A program made the translations under genes and the position numbers. Source: a candidate division Zixibacteria bacterium SM23_73_3 (lineage in GTDB: Bacteria; Zixibacteria; MSB-5A5; SM1-73). From it: a DNA stretch of 43,419 bases. Below the pieces are notes generated by a model. It had not been told where the DNA came from and searched no databases. It worked only from the letters and a program-made list of their open reading frames with translations. Position 1 is the first letter of the stretch. Every line of letters starts with the position of its first letter. Location: positions 1 to 43,419 of the forward strand of contig LJUX01000005.1 of assembly GCA_001304155.1 (NCBI GenBank). Direction: 5' to 3'. Positions 33,864 to 42,317 of the stretch are shown here, one piece after another.

Positions 33864-34700
33864 TTTAAGCCCTTTTATCTTATCTTTAACCCAAGTTGTA
33901 TCTGGCGAATCCGGATGCTGGATCAGAAACTTTTCATAAAGTTCTAAGGCTTTGGTAGTGTCCCCGTCTTTAGCGTAACAATAAGGAATATACGCCTCAG
34001 CATCAGTGGCCATTTCGCTTTTCGGGAACGTTCGCAAAAAGTGTTTGAAAGCATCCACTGCCTTCATATACTCCTTTTCTCTCACCCCGAGCCAGGCTAA
34101 GCTAAATGCCGCATCGTCGGAATTTCCCTTCTCGTCCTCCGGGTCCAGGTCCACTACCTTATTGTAATATGTACGAGCTTCCTCATACATCCGTCGCCCC
34201 TCGTACTTCTCTGCCAATTGAAAAGCCAGTTCCGCATCTTTGGGATCAGCTTCGAATCTCGTCTTGAGATCGTCTAAGGTGTTTTTGCCCTGCAGATAAT
34301 CCTGAATGGTCGTAATAAACTTCTCTGGCGGGAGATAACCGTAAATTCTATCTATTTCCTCACCAGAGCTGTTCAATAGTATTACCGTAGGGAAGCCTGC
34401 AATCTGATATCGTTCTCTGGTTATAGTGTCCTCTTTTGCTTCCGCTCTTACAAAGACCATATTTGTGGAGAGGTCAATAACCCTCTGATGGGTAAAGGTT
34501 GAATCCTCCAACCTCTTGCACCACTTTCACCCATCCGACCAGAACTCGGCAACAACAGGTTGATCTTTTTCTATTGCGAGGCTGAAGGCATCCTCGAGTG
34601 AGGAAGCCCACTTTATCTCGGGAGGAGCTTGCTGAGCACATGAATTCAAAAACACAAACCCCAGAAACAAAACTATCCCTCTCCAAACAACGTATTTCAT
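33849..34700 (-). CDS. Thioredoxin-fold/TPR lipoprotein, probable UxxC selenoprotein
   Basis: One continuous frame runs from the ATG at 34700 to 33849, interrupted only by a TGA at 34527-34529. Read through, it gives a 283-residue lipoprotein: signal peptide with lipobox LNSC, a thioredoxin-like domain (about 30-125; FWSDG-TGA-KWCKRLEDSTF, then FPTVILLNSSGEEIDRIYGY) and TPR repeats to the end (AELAFQLAEKYEGRR, YYNKVVDLDPEDEK, ALELYEKFLIQHP). The TGA, codon 58, falls on the first Cys of CxxC; relatives of this domain read WCxWCKRL there. An SECIS-like hairpin follows at 34494-34516. The second half keeps normal coding character, so decay is unlikely. GGAAG precedes the ATG at 34700. It should be a periplasmic thiol-disulphide protein. 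Alternatives: TGC-to-TGA mutation or base error. Confidence 0.8.
34494..34516 (-). promoter_or_regulatory. Bacterial SECIS-like hairpin
   Basis: On the mRNA, an 8-bp stem AGAGGUUG / CAACCUUU (one G-U pair) closes the 7-nt loop GAGGAUU. The GG of the loop lies 21-22 nt after the UGA, close to its place in the E. coli fdhF SECIS (19-20 nt). The element lies inside the coding sequence, as bacterial SECIS elements do. Confidence 0.72.
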
Positions 34701-34741
34701 TACTATCTTCCGCATTTTGTATTTAGTTGCCTAATTGGTGG

Positions 34742-35098
34742 TTAAAGGTCTCTCACGGTCTGTTCTTTTATGGCTAAACTCTCCTCATATTTCTCCATCG
34801 GGACATAGATTTTGTATCCCCCTTTTCTTTTTGCCACATATCCCAACCCTTCCTCAAAGAAACTCCCCGAAGATTTCATATAACAGGGTATGTTGCTATT
34901 CTCTAAGGTCTCTTTTAGAAATTCGGCGTAGACCTTATTTCGGGTGGTGTATAAAAGGACTAAACCCTCCGGCACCTCCTCATTCAGTTCTTCTAAGTCT
35001 GCATCCTCTGGAAGTTCCTCCACCAGATCGCATTCGCAATCCGGGCATCTCTTTGTCCCTGCGCCGTATTCTGCATGGCATAAAGGACAGAACGGCAT
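34742..35098 (-). CDS. Zinc-ribbon plus DUF2007 protein
   Basis: A 118-residue protein. An N-terminal zinc ribbon (FCPLCHAEYGAG, CPDCECD) is joined by an acidic linker (LPEDADLEELNEEVPEG) to a DUF2007-type domain (LLYTTRNKVYAEFLKETLENS trimmed, IPCYMK and YKIYVPMEKYEES). DUF2007 is a small ferredoxin-like fold thought to be a signal or binding module; the function is unknown. AAGGAG precedes the ATG. It lies between gcvPA and the selenoprotein candidate. Confidence 0.85.
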   Translation of the reverse strand: MPFCPLCHAEYGAGTKRCPDCECDLVEELPEDADLEELNEEVPEGLVLLYTTRNKVYAEFLKETLENSNIPCYMKSSGSFFEEGLGYVAKRKGGYKIYVPMEKYEESLAIKEQTVRDL

Positions 35099-35185
35099 AA
35101 ATCTCCTTCGAATTCATCTCATAATTTGTTTTCAAATTTTTTGAAAACGCTTTAATCGCCTGAATAGTCTGGCAAGTATTTCTGA

Positions 35186-36541
35186 TCAATATCCTTTGAA
35201 GCAGGTGAGTTTCCTCAGTTCATCTACCAGATGGTCAATCTCCTCTTTGGTCCTTTTCTCCGTGACGCACACCAGCAGATGATTTTTCAATTTTCGATCG
35301 AAACGGCTTAAATCTATTCCGGCAAAGATGTTTCTTTTCAAAAGTGATCTTACAATCCTCTTTGGAGAAAAAGGAGTCTCTATTACGAACTCTTTAAAGA
35401 AGGGAGCATCAAATCTTTTTTTGAAGCCATCAATCCGGCTTATCTGTTCTGTCGCATAATGGCTTTTTTGTAGACAAAATTTTGCTACTTTTCTTATTCC
35501 AGATTTTCCCATGAGGGAAAGATACACGCAGGCAGAAAGGGCACATAATGCTTGATTGGTGCAAATGTTGGAGGTAGCCTTCTCCCTTCTTATGTGCTGT
35601 TCTCTGGTTTGAAGGGTCATAACGAACCCCCTTTTCCCCCGGGTATCGGTTGTAGCCGCCACAATCCTCCCCGGCATCCTTCTGATCAAAGACCGCCTGC
35701 AGGCGAAATACCCCAAATACGGACCTCCAAGATTCAGGTTAGTGCCCAATGCCTGTCCTTCTCCTACTGCAATGTCCGCATTGAACTCCCCTGGTGTTTT
35801 CAAGATTCCCAAGGATATGGGATCGCAAACCAAAATTACAAGCGCTCCCACGGAATGAGCCAAGGGTTCTATCTCCCCGACGTTCTCTAACAATCCAAAG
35901 AAATTCGGGGTTTGAACGATGACACAGGAAACTTTATCGGATAGCTTCTTCTTGGTCTCTTCAACATCAACCAATCCTTCCACCAAAGGGAGCGATCTCA
36001 CCTTTATTTTAATTGATCCACAATAGGTATTTAAGACGTCTCTGTAATTAGGATTTAAAGACCCTGCTACTAAAACCTCATCTCTTCCGGTATGGGCGTG
36101 TGCCAACAGAGTCGCCTCCGCGGCGGCGGAAGCTCCATCATACATGGAGGCATTTGCCACGTCCATGCCGGTCAACTCACAGATTAGAGATTGAAACTCA
36201 TAGATGGTCTGAAGCGTTCCCTGGCTCACTTCAGCCTGATAAGGGGTATAAGCAGTGTAATACTCGGATCGGGAGATTATGTGGTCAACTATGGCAGGGA
36301 TGAAGTGATCGTATGCTCCTCCACCCAAAAAACAGATCATCTGACTGGCATCCTTACTCTGATTTGCCCTCTCCCCTAAAAGTTTAGTTAACTCCATCTC
36401 GGATAAAGACGGTGGAAGTTTTAATTCATCCCGCAGGCGGACAGAATCGGGAATTGCACCAATCAATTCAGAGAACTCCCTCACCCCGATTTTCTCCAGC
36501 ATCTCTTTTCGATTCTGCTCGGTATTGGGCACGTAGCTCAT
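35186..36541 (-). CDS. gcvPA: Glycine dehydrogenase (decarboxylating) subunit 1
   Basis: About 451 residues, the other half of the split P-protein. Marks are SYVPNTEQNRKEMLEKIGV at the N-terminus, FLGGGAYDHFIPAIVDHI, YTPYQAEVSQGTLQTIYEFQ trimmed, and GRIVAATTDTRGKRGFVMTLQTREQH in shortened form. It pairs with GcvPB to form the active enzyme. The ATG at 36541 gives the family N-terminus; an in-frame TTG lies four codons upstream. gcvH is immediately upstream; gcvT is absent from the window. Confidence 0.95.
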   Translation of the reverse strand: MSYVPNTEQNRKEMLEKIGVREFSELIGAIPDSVRLRDELKLPPSLSEMELTKLLGERANQSKDASQMICFLGGGAYDHFIPAIVDHIISRSEYYTAYTPYQAEVSQGTLQTIYEFQSLICELTGMDVANASMYDGASAAAEATLLAHAHTGRDEVLVAGSLNPNYRDVLNTYCGSIKIKVRSLPLVEGLVDVEETKKKLSDKVSCVIVQTPNFFGLLENVGEIEPLAHSVGALVILVCDPISLGILKTPGEFNADIAVGEGQALGTNLNLGGPYLGYFACRRSLIRRMPGRIVAATTDTRGKRGFVMTLQTREQHIRREKATSNICTNQALCALSACVYLSLMGKSGIRKVAKFCLQKSHYATEQISRIDGFKKRFDAPFFKEFVIETPFSPKRIVRSLLKRNIFAGIDLSRFDRKLKNHLLVCVTEKRTKEEIDHLVDELRKLTCFKGY

Positions 36542-36629
36542 AATGCCAAACAATTAAAGGTTTAAGTCAAAGTCTCCTGACTGTTCACTGCCTACTGCAG
36601 ACTGCCAGCTGGAAACTACTTTCTATTCT

Positions 36630-37028
36630 TTATGTTTGACTCTCCACCAACTTCCTGTAATCTGCTGGTGACAGAAGGGTATCCAATTCCTTTGGATCCT
36701 CGACCTTAATCTTAATGATCCAGCCTTCTCCATAGGGATCGGTGTTGATCAAATTCGACTGCGACTCAAGTTTGGAGTTTACCTCCCTCACCTCTCCGGT
36801 AATCGGAGAGAAAAGATCTGATACCGCCTTCACCGCTTCGATTACTCCGAACGGTTTCATTTGCTCCACCTGGGTTCCCACCTCAGGCAACTCTATAAAT
36901 ACCACATCTCCCAGTTGCCTCTGGGCATAATCGGTGATCCCCACTGTGGCAACGTCATCCTTCAATTTCACCCACTCGTGCTCTTTGGTATATTTTAGAT
37001 CATCTCTGATCTGGATACTTGCTTCCAC
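36630..37028 (-). CDS. gcvH: Glycine cleavage system H protein
   Basis: A 132-residue lipoyl carrier protein that shuttles the aminomethyl group between P, T and L proteins. The lipoylated lysine is K67 in IEAVKAVSDLFSPITGEV. Other family marks are YTKEHEWVKL and NTDPYGEGWIIKI. It starts with GTG at 37028, backed by AAGGAGG 4-5 bp upstream. Only 60 bp separate it from accC; no glycine riboswitch fits in this gap. Confidence 0.97.
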   Translation of the reverse strand: MEASIQIRDDLKYTKEHEWVKLKDDVATVGITDYAQRQLGDVVFIELPEVGTQVEQMKPFGVIEAVKAVSDLFSPITGEVREVNSKLESQSNLINTDPYGEGWIIKIKVEDPKELDTLLSPADYRKLVESQT

Positions 37029-37088
37029 GCTTCCTCCTTTCCTTCCTTACCAACCATGAATTGAGTCAGTTAAATATAAGCAGATTGA

Positions 37089-38468
37089 TCAAGCTTTTTC
37101 AACCTCCTGTAACTGCTCCTTGAGTATCTCTTCAATTAAAGACGTGGTGAATTCACCACTTATGAATCTTTTGTCCGCCAGAATTTTTTTGTGAAAATCG
37201 ATGGTGGTGGGTATCCCTTCAATGATAAACTCGTCTAACGCTCTTCTGGCTTTTAAAATCGCCTCCTCCCTGTTTTTTCCATGGGCTATCAATTTGGCGA
37301 TCATGGAATCATAGTAGGGGGGAATCACGTATTTGGCGTAAGCATGCGTATCCACCCTTATTCCATGACCTCCGGGAACATGGAAGCTTTCAATCGTTCC
37401 CGGAGAAGGAAGGAACCCCTTGTGGGGGTCTTCGGCGTTAATTCTGCATTCGATGGCGTGCCCTTTCAGACAAATGTCATCCTGGGAGAGAGCCAGCTTC
37501 TCACCACAGGCTAATCGGATCTGCTCTTTGATCAGATCTACATCCGTGACCTCCTCGGTGACCGGATGTTCCACCTGGATGCGGGTGTTCATCTCCATGA
37601 AATAAAAGTTTTTGTTCTGGTCTAAAAGAAACTCCACCGTTCCCGCGCTCTGATAGCTTACGCTCCTGGCTCCTGTTACTGCGGCATCTCCCATCTTCTC
37701 CCTCAATCCCTCACTCACCACAGGTGATGGGGACTCCTCCAAAAGCTTCTGATGCCGTCTTTGCAAAGAGCAATCCCTTTCTCCCAGATGAATTACATCT
37801 CCAAAGTTGTCTCCCAGAATCTGAATTTCGATGTGTCGGGGATTGGGGAGATATTTTTCGATATAGACCTCCGGGTTTCCGAAGGCGGCTTCCGCCTCTA
37901 ATTTCGCCATCTGGAATCCTTTCTTCAACTCCGCTTCGTTTGTGGCAATCCGTATCCCCTTGCCCCCACCCCCGAATGAAGCCTTGATAATCACCGGGAA
38001 CCCAATCTGATGGCACAGATTCAATGCCATCTCCTCTGATTTCACCACTCCATCACTTCCCGGTATCACTGGAACACCTGCCTTCCTCATGCTATCTTTA
38101 GCCAGGGCTTTATCCCCCATAAGCCGGATGGTCTCAGATGAAGGGCCGATAAATTTTATGTCGCACGATTCGCATATTTCAGCAAAATCGGGATTTTCCG
38201 CTAAAAATCCGTATCCCGGATGGATGGCGTCGGCGTTGGTGACTTCAGCTGCGCTGATTATCCTTTTGGGGTCTAAGTAGCTTTCCTGAGATTTGGCAGG
38301 ACCTATGCAGACGTCCTCGTCTGCGAAGCGAACGTGCAGGGATTGGGTATCTCCCTCGGAGAAGATCGCCACCGTGGCTATCCCCAGCTCCTTGCAAGCC
38401 CGGATGATACGTAAAGCGATCTCCCCCCGATTGGCAATCAGTACTTTCTGAAACAACAGCTCTCCCAA
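37089..38468 (-). CDS. accC: Acetyl-CoA carboxylase, biotin carboxylase subunit
   Basis: About 459 residues of ATP-grasp biotin carboxylase. It carboxylates the biotin of BCCP with bicarbonate and ATP, the first step of fatty acid synthesis. Marks are [52 protein letters not shown] and [16 protein letters not shown]. Two TTG codons can start it, 38468 and 38456; the second has GGGAG 5-6 bp upstream and gives the usual short N-terminus [10 protein letters not shown]. It is separated from accB by pilT, whereas the two genes are usually adjacent. Confidence 0.96.
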   Translation of the reverse strand: MGELLFQKVLIANRGEIALRIIRACKELGIATVAIFSEGDTQSLHVRFADEDVCIGPAKSQESYLDPKRIISAAEVTNADAIHPGYGFLAENPDFAEICESCDIKFIGPSSETIRLMGDKALAKDSMRKAGVPVIPGSDGVVKSEEMALNLCHQIGFPVIIKASFGGGGKGIRIATNEAELKKGFQMAKLEAEAAFGNPEVYIEKYLPNPRHIEIQILGDNFGDVIHLGERDCSLQRRHQKLLEESPSPVVSEGLREKMGDAAVTGARSVSYQSAGTVEFLLDQNKNFYFMEMNTRIQVEHPVTEEVTDVDLIKEQIRLACGEKLALSQDDICLKGHAIECRINAEDPHKGFLPSPGTIESFHVPGGHGIRVDTHAYAKYVIPPYYDSMIAKLIAHGKNREEAILKARRALDEFIIEGIPTTIDFHKKILADKRFISGEFTTSLIEEILKEQLQEVEKA

Positions 38469-38532
38469 CTAATTCTTTCAATCACAGCTTTGGCCCAGAA
38501 GCTTTTAACAATACGGCCTCAAAAGAAACTTT

Positions 38533-39657
38533 TTATTCTTCCCTCCTATGGGTGACTTTTTCGAATTCATGCCATCCTCTGTCTGCGGCGCCGGTGATCC
38601 CTTTAACCCTGAGCTCAAAGTCATCCGGGTTGGTGGCTTGAGCTAAAGCCTCCTCATAGGCAATCATGCCTTGTTTGTAAAGATGCATGATGGACTGATC
38701 AAAAGACTGCATGCCATACTGGATAGCTCCACTTTCAATCAATTCGATGATCAACGGCGTTTTCAAAGGATCAATAACATACTCTCTGAATGCACCGGTG
38801 TTTACCAGCACCTCTACTGCAGGCACCCGTCCCGGGCCGTCACACCGGGGCAAAAGCCTCTGGCAAATTATTGCCTTTAAAGTCGCACATAAAAGAAGCC
38901 TGATCTGTTGATGCTGATGAGGCGGGAAGAATGAGATGATCCGGTTTATGGTCTCCACCGCATTCAGGGTGTGTAGAGTGGTCAGGACAAGATGTCCCGT
39001 GTCCGAGGCGGTTAAAGCTATGGACATTGTTTCCATATCTCTTATCTCTCCAACTAAAATAACGTCCGGATCCTGACGGAAAGCATGTCGTAATGCGGTA
39101 ACAAAGGATTCCGTATCTCCCCCCACCTCCCTCTGGCTGATTATGCTCTTCTTGTTGCGATGTATATACTCTATGGGATCCTCTATGGTTAAGATGTTTT
39201 CAGGGCGTGTGGAGTTGATATGATCTATCATAGTCGCCAGAGTGGTGGATTTTCCACTTCCAGTGGTGCCGGTTAAGATGATCAGCCCTCGTCGATTATC
39301 CGATAGTTTTTTCAACACTGGTGGAAGATTTAACTCCTCAAAGGAAGGTATTATCGTATTCACCGCTCGGAGGGCAATTCCTATGGTGCCTCTCTGGCGG
39401 TAGAAATTGATTCGAAACCGCCCCATCTTGGACACACTCAAGGCTAAGTCTAATTCGTTTCTTTGCAAGAATTCTTTCTTCTGTTCCTCGGTAAGAATCT
39501 GATCCATTACCTCTTCCATATTCTGGGGCGTTGTTGGCTCATCCGCGATGGAGCGGAGAACACCATCAATACGCAAGGTTGGTTTAACTCCAATCCGAAT
39601 ATGCAGGTCTGAAGCCTTGTTGGAAAGCATCTCCTCTAACATCTGCTTTAACGTCAT
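38533..39657 (-). CDS. pilT: Type IV pilus retraction ATPase PilT
   Basis: A 374-residue hexameric ATPase that powers pilus retraction and twitching motility. Marks are ASDLHIRIGVKPTLRIDG, Walker A GTTGSGKSTTLA, the Asp box EDPIEYIHRNK, Walker B VGEIRDMETM and the His box HLVLTTLHT. AAGGAGGGG precedes the ATG. No other pilus genes are nearby. Lying between accB and accC, it may be expressed with fatty acid synthesis genes. Confidence 0.95.
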   Translation of the reverse strand: MTLKQMLEEMLSNKASDLHIRIGVKPTLRIDGVLRSIADEPTTPQNMEEVMDQILTEEQKKEFLQRNELDLALSVSKMGRFRINFYRQRGTIGIALRAVNTIIPSFEELNLPPVLKKLSDNRRGLIILTGTTGSGKSTTLATMIDHINSTRPENILTIEDPIEYIHRNKKSIISQREVGGDTESFVTALRHAFRQDPDVILVGEIRDMETMSIALTASDTGHLVLTTLHTLNAVETINRIISFFPPHQHQQIRLLLCATLKAIICQRLLPRCDGPGRVPAVEVLVNTGAFREYVIDPLKTPLIIELIESGAIQYGMQSFDQSIMHLYKQGMIAYEEALAQATNPDDFELRVKGITGAADRGWHEFEKVTHRREE

Positions 39658-39720
39658 GATCGCCCCTCCTTTTCTTCAAAATCGATTTTTTTGAAAAATT
39701 TCCATGCTCTGATAACTGAT

Positions 39721-39781
39721 GTATCCGTTTTATATGCTTAATCCGTTGACCACTCATTCCGCTTAACCCGTTGACCGCTTT
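39721..39781. repeat. CCGTTGACC tandem repeat array
   Basis: Two 25-nt units (GCTTAATCCGTTGACCACTC and GCTTAACCCGTTGACCGCTT at their cores) follow a shorter TATCCGTTTTATAT. It lies upstream of pilT and past the accB stop. Confidence 0.55.
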
Positions 39782-39938
39782 CTAATCTTAACTTCGGCTG
39801 GAATCGAACCTTAATTAACTCCTATGGTTAAATATTATCACCTCTTCCTGCACGCTTTAAGTCTTGTCATTCATTTCCAACCGAGAAGTAACGGCCTTTA
39901 TCTATTTTAAACAAAAATCCTTTGTTCTCTTACAATGT

Positions 39939-40424
39939 TTAAGCTGGCTCGATCAAAAACAGAGTCTGTCCAAATTCAACGGGTTTGCCATTTTCTACCA
40001 GGATCTTAGCCACCCGACCCGCCATCTCCGATTCTATCTCATTCATCAACTTCATGGCTTCGATGATACACACCACCTGTCCCACCGCTATCTGTTGATT
40101 CAACTCTACATAAGGCTTGACATCTGGAGCCGGCGCCCGATAGAAAGTCCCCACCATGGGAGATTTTATGGGTACCAAATGGTCGGTATCCTCTATCACT
40201 GTCTTTGCTGGTTCTGGGGCAGTTGCCTGTGCTGGAGCAGGCGTGCTGGCTTCAGTCTTCGATTCTACTGTTATATTGGTCGATGGATTTTCCGAGGCTG
40301 GGGAGGTTAACTCTTTCGGTTTTTTGGATATCCTCACCCTCTGCCCCCAACCCGAAACCTCCAGTTCTCCAATATCTGATTCCTCCACCAACTTTATCAA
40401 TTTTCTGATTTTCGATACCCACAT
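39939..40424 (-). CDS. accB: Biotin carboxyl carrier protein of acetyl-CoA carboxylase
   Basis: A 161-residue BCCP. A short N-terminal helix region is joined by a Pro/Ala/Thr-rich linker (about 40-80) to the biotinyl domain, in which K125 of IIEAMKLMNEI is biotinylated. The thumb region VPIKSPMVGTFYRAPAP is present, as in bacterial AccB. AGGAGGGG lies 6 bp before the ATG. The M24 peptidase gene lies 128 bp upstream, an association seen in many genomes (pepP/pepQ with accB-accC). Confidence 0.97.
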   Translation of the reverse strand: MWVSKIRKLIKLVEESDIGELEVSGWGQRVRISKKPKELTSPASENPSTNITVESKTEASTPAPAQATAPEPAKTVIEDTDHLVPIKSPMVGTFYRAPAPDVKPYVELNQQIAVGQVVCIIEAMKLMNEIESEMAGRVAKILVENGKPVEFGQTLFLIEPA

Positions 40425-40552
40425 AACTGTCCCCTCCTCTTTGAGGGTTTAAGTATGTGATGCAAAATACAACTGCGAAATTTTTGTCTTGTCTGATATC
40501 ATTGTCGCAAATCACATTCAAAAAACAAATGAAGATTCCTTCAAATATATCA

Positions 40553-41623
40553 CTATAACTCAATTAATTCTCTCTCTGCTGTGGTTAAAACCTCACATCC
40601 TCTTTGGGTAATTAAAACATCATCCTCTATTCTTACTCCTCCCCAGTTGGGGATGTATATCCCAGGCTCGATGGTGATCACCATTCCGGGCTCCAAAAGT
40701 TGCTGGTTGGTTGGATTTACCGCTGGATTATCATGTATCAAAACCCCGATCCCATGTCCCAAACCGTGACCAAAATATTTATCGTATCCAGCTGTTTTGA
40801 TCACTTCTCGGGCTGTTCTGTCTAGATCACACGCTTTCATTTGGGGCTTGGCTCTGCTGATGGCACGTCTCTGCGCCTTGAGAACTATATTATACACCTT
40901 TTTTTGTTTTCTGTTTGCCTTTCCCACCACCACGGTTCTGGTCAGATCTGCGGTGTAGCCATCAAAGACTGCGCCGAAATCAAATGTGACAAACTCGTTC
41001 TTCTGGATTTTTTTACTGGATGCTACTCCATGTGGCTGTGCAGATCTTTTGCCTGAAGCCACGATGGTTTCAAAATATGGTGTGGAGGAGCCGTATCTTT
41101 TCATTCTGTATTCCATCTCCGCGGAGAGATCCAGCTCTTTTATCCCCGGCTTGATAAAATCCAGAATCTCAGAGAAAACCTGATCGGTTATCTCAATTGC
41201 TTTTTTTATCTTTTCCAACTCGCTTCTGTCTTTTTTTACAATAAGAGTTCCTATCAGATTCTCGGTAGGAACTAAAAGACAATTGGGCAAAAGTTTCTCC
41301 AGTCTCTGATAAGTCTTACAGTTTAAGTGCTCGGCCTCAAAGCCCATTTTTATTCTTTTGCCTTTGAGTTGGGGTAAATTCGAGAGTGAAGAGAAAAGAT
41401 CTCTTTCGGCTATCATTACCCTCACATTCTTGACCTGCTCTTTTACCTGCTGTTGGTAACGAAAGTCGGTTAGAAAAGCAGCGCCATCACAGAAGATAAG
41501 AATCAAACCGTTAGTACCGCTGTATCCGGAAAGATATCTGACGTGAGGCAGGAAGCTAATCAGCAAAAGGTCCAGATTTTCTTTTACTAAAATTCGTTGT
41601 AGCCTTTTGATTCGATTCATCAT
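40553..41623 (-). CDS. M24 family aminopeptidase (Xaa-Pro type)
   Basis: A 356-residue cytosolic peptidase with an N-terminal creatinase-like domain (about 1-125) and a pita-bread catalytic domain. The metal ligands are visible: D and D in TFDFGAVFDGYTADLTRT, H in GHGLGHGIGVLIHD, E in VITIEPGIY and E in VRIEDDVL. Length and sequence fit PepQ/PepP-type Xaa-Pro dipeptidases or aminopeptidases; the two cannot be told apart here. AGGAGG lies 8 bp before the ATG. Confidence 0.94.
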   Translation of the reverse strand: MMNRIKRLQRILVKENLDLLLISFLPHVRYLSGYSGTNGLILIFCDGAAFLTDFRYQQQVKEQVKNVRVMIAERDLFSSLSNLPQLKGKRIKMGFEAEHLNCKTYQRLEKLLPNCLLVPTENLIGTLIVKKDRSELEKIKKAIEITDQVFSEILDFIKPGIKELDLSAEMEYRMKRYGSSTPYFETIVASGKRSAQPHGVASSKKIQKNEFVTFDFGAVFDGYTADLTRTVVVGKANRKQKKVYNIVLKAQRRAISRAKPQMKACDLDRTAREVIKTAGYDKYFGHGLGHGIGVLIHDNPAVNPTNQQLLEPGMVITIEPGIYIPNWGGVRIEDDVLITQRGCEVLTTAERELIEL

Positions 41624-41644
41624 GATAGAAGCCTCCTAAGGATT

Positions 41645-41932
41645 CTATTCACCCTGCTCTTTGGATTTCACGCCTCTTCTTGTGGAAAGATGGCTCTCCC
41701 ACCCAGAAATCCTCTTTTCAATCTGCTGATCAGAGGGATTTCTCTTTTGTATTCTTTTGTAAATTTCTAAAGCCATCGAAATGTGTCCCTGGTTTGCATA
41801 AACCTCCGCCAGGCTTTTGGTCTCGAAGAAAATTTTCTTTTCCCTCCGCAACTCGTTTGAGCCAGAAGAAACTCTTTCCTTTTTCTCATCTTTGCTAAAG
41901 CCATTCTGATTTTCCACAGGTAGTGATTCCAA
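41645..41932 (-). CDS. Small TPR-like protein
   Basis: A 95-residue protein of unknown function. The first 35 residues are polar. Then KSLAEVYANQGHISMALEIYKRIQKRNPSD matches a tetratricopeptide motif in shortened form, followed by a charged helix. One TPR motif alone is likely to act as an adaptor. The start is TTG at 41932, set by GGAGGGAGG 6 bp upstream. It heads the run of genes to pepQ, accB, pilT and accC, with a strong promoter 38-66 bp above the start. Confidence 0.75.
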   Translation of the reverse strand: MESLPVENQNGFSKDEKKERVSSGSNELRREKKIFFETKSLAEVYANQGHISMALEIYKRIQKRNPSDQQIEKRISGWESHLSTRRGVKSKEQGE

Positions 41933-41969
41933 GAAGATCCTCCCTCCAAACGCCCCCTGATCTCAGAAA

Positions 41970-41998
41970 ACAATAATATCTCAATCTCTTTGTGTCAA
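41970..41998 (-). promoter_or_regulatory. Strong sigma70-type promoter
   Basis: On the minus strand, TTGACA (41993-41998) is followed after exactly 17 bp by TATTGT (41970-41975). Initiation near 41963 would give a 31-nt leader before the TTG start at 41932. It probably drives the TPR-like gene, the M24 peptidase, accB and perhaps further genes. Confidence 0.65.
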
Positions 41999-42006
41999 GG
42001 AAAAAT

Positions 42007-42022
42007 TTCCACACCTGTGGAA
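42007..42022. promoter_or_regulatory. Palindrome upstream of a -35 box
   Basis: TTCCACA-CC-TGTGGAA, a perfect 7-bp inverted repeat, lies 8 bp upstream of the -35 box at 41993-41998. This position suits an activator or other transcription-factor site. No cognate regulator is identified. Confidence 0.45.
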
Positions 42023-42317
42023 TGTGAGACTATATCAAAATATCAAGAAGTTATCTTTTGAAAAACTACACGAATTCGGCGGGCAAGCATCTTCCCTACC
42101 AGGCTACCATAGGTCGCACTCAATAGGCAAGGTGTTTCCTGAAGAACTTCCAGCTACGCACTATAAACGAAAAGGCCGAATTTCTTACGAAGTAATGACT
42201 TCTGTTAAGTATCAAAAAACTTCTTCGGCTGAAATGGAAAGTACCAAACATGATCAGATGATATTATTATCTATGAGAGATACAGGCAGATTTTTTAAAA
42301 AAAGACAAAGGAGACAC

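Larger units (their letters stand above)
41933..42317. other. Intergenic stretch upstream of the pepQ-acc gene run
   Basis: It contains the promoter at 41970-41998 and the palindrome at 42007-42022. Above 42025 there is only a plus-strand frame with no ribosome site or recognisable motif; it runs antisense into the adenylyltransferase gene and is not called. Confidence 0.5.

Noticed and set aside
36970-37088. Glycine riboswitch upstream of gcvH
   Set aside because: Only 60 bp lie between accC and gcvH, too short for the element, and no conserved core is seen.
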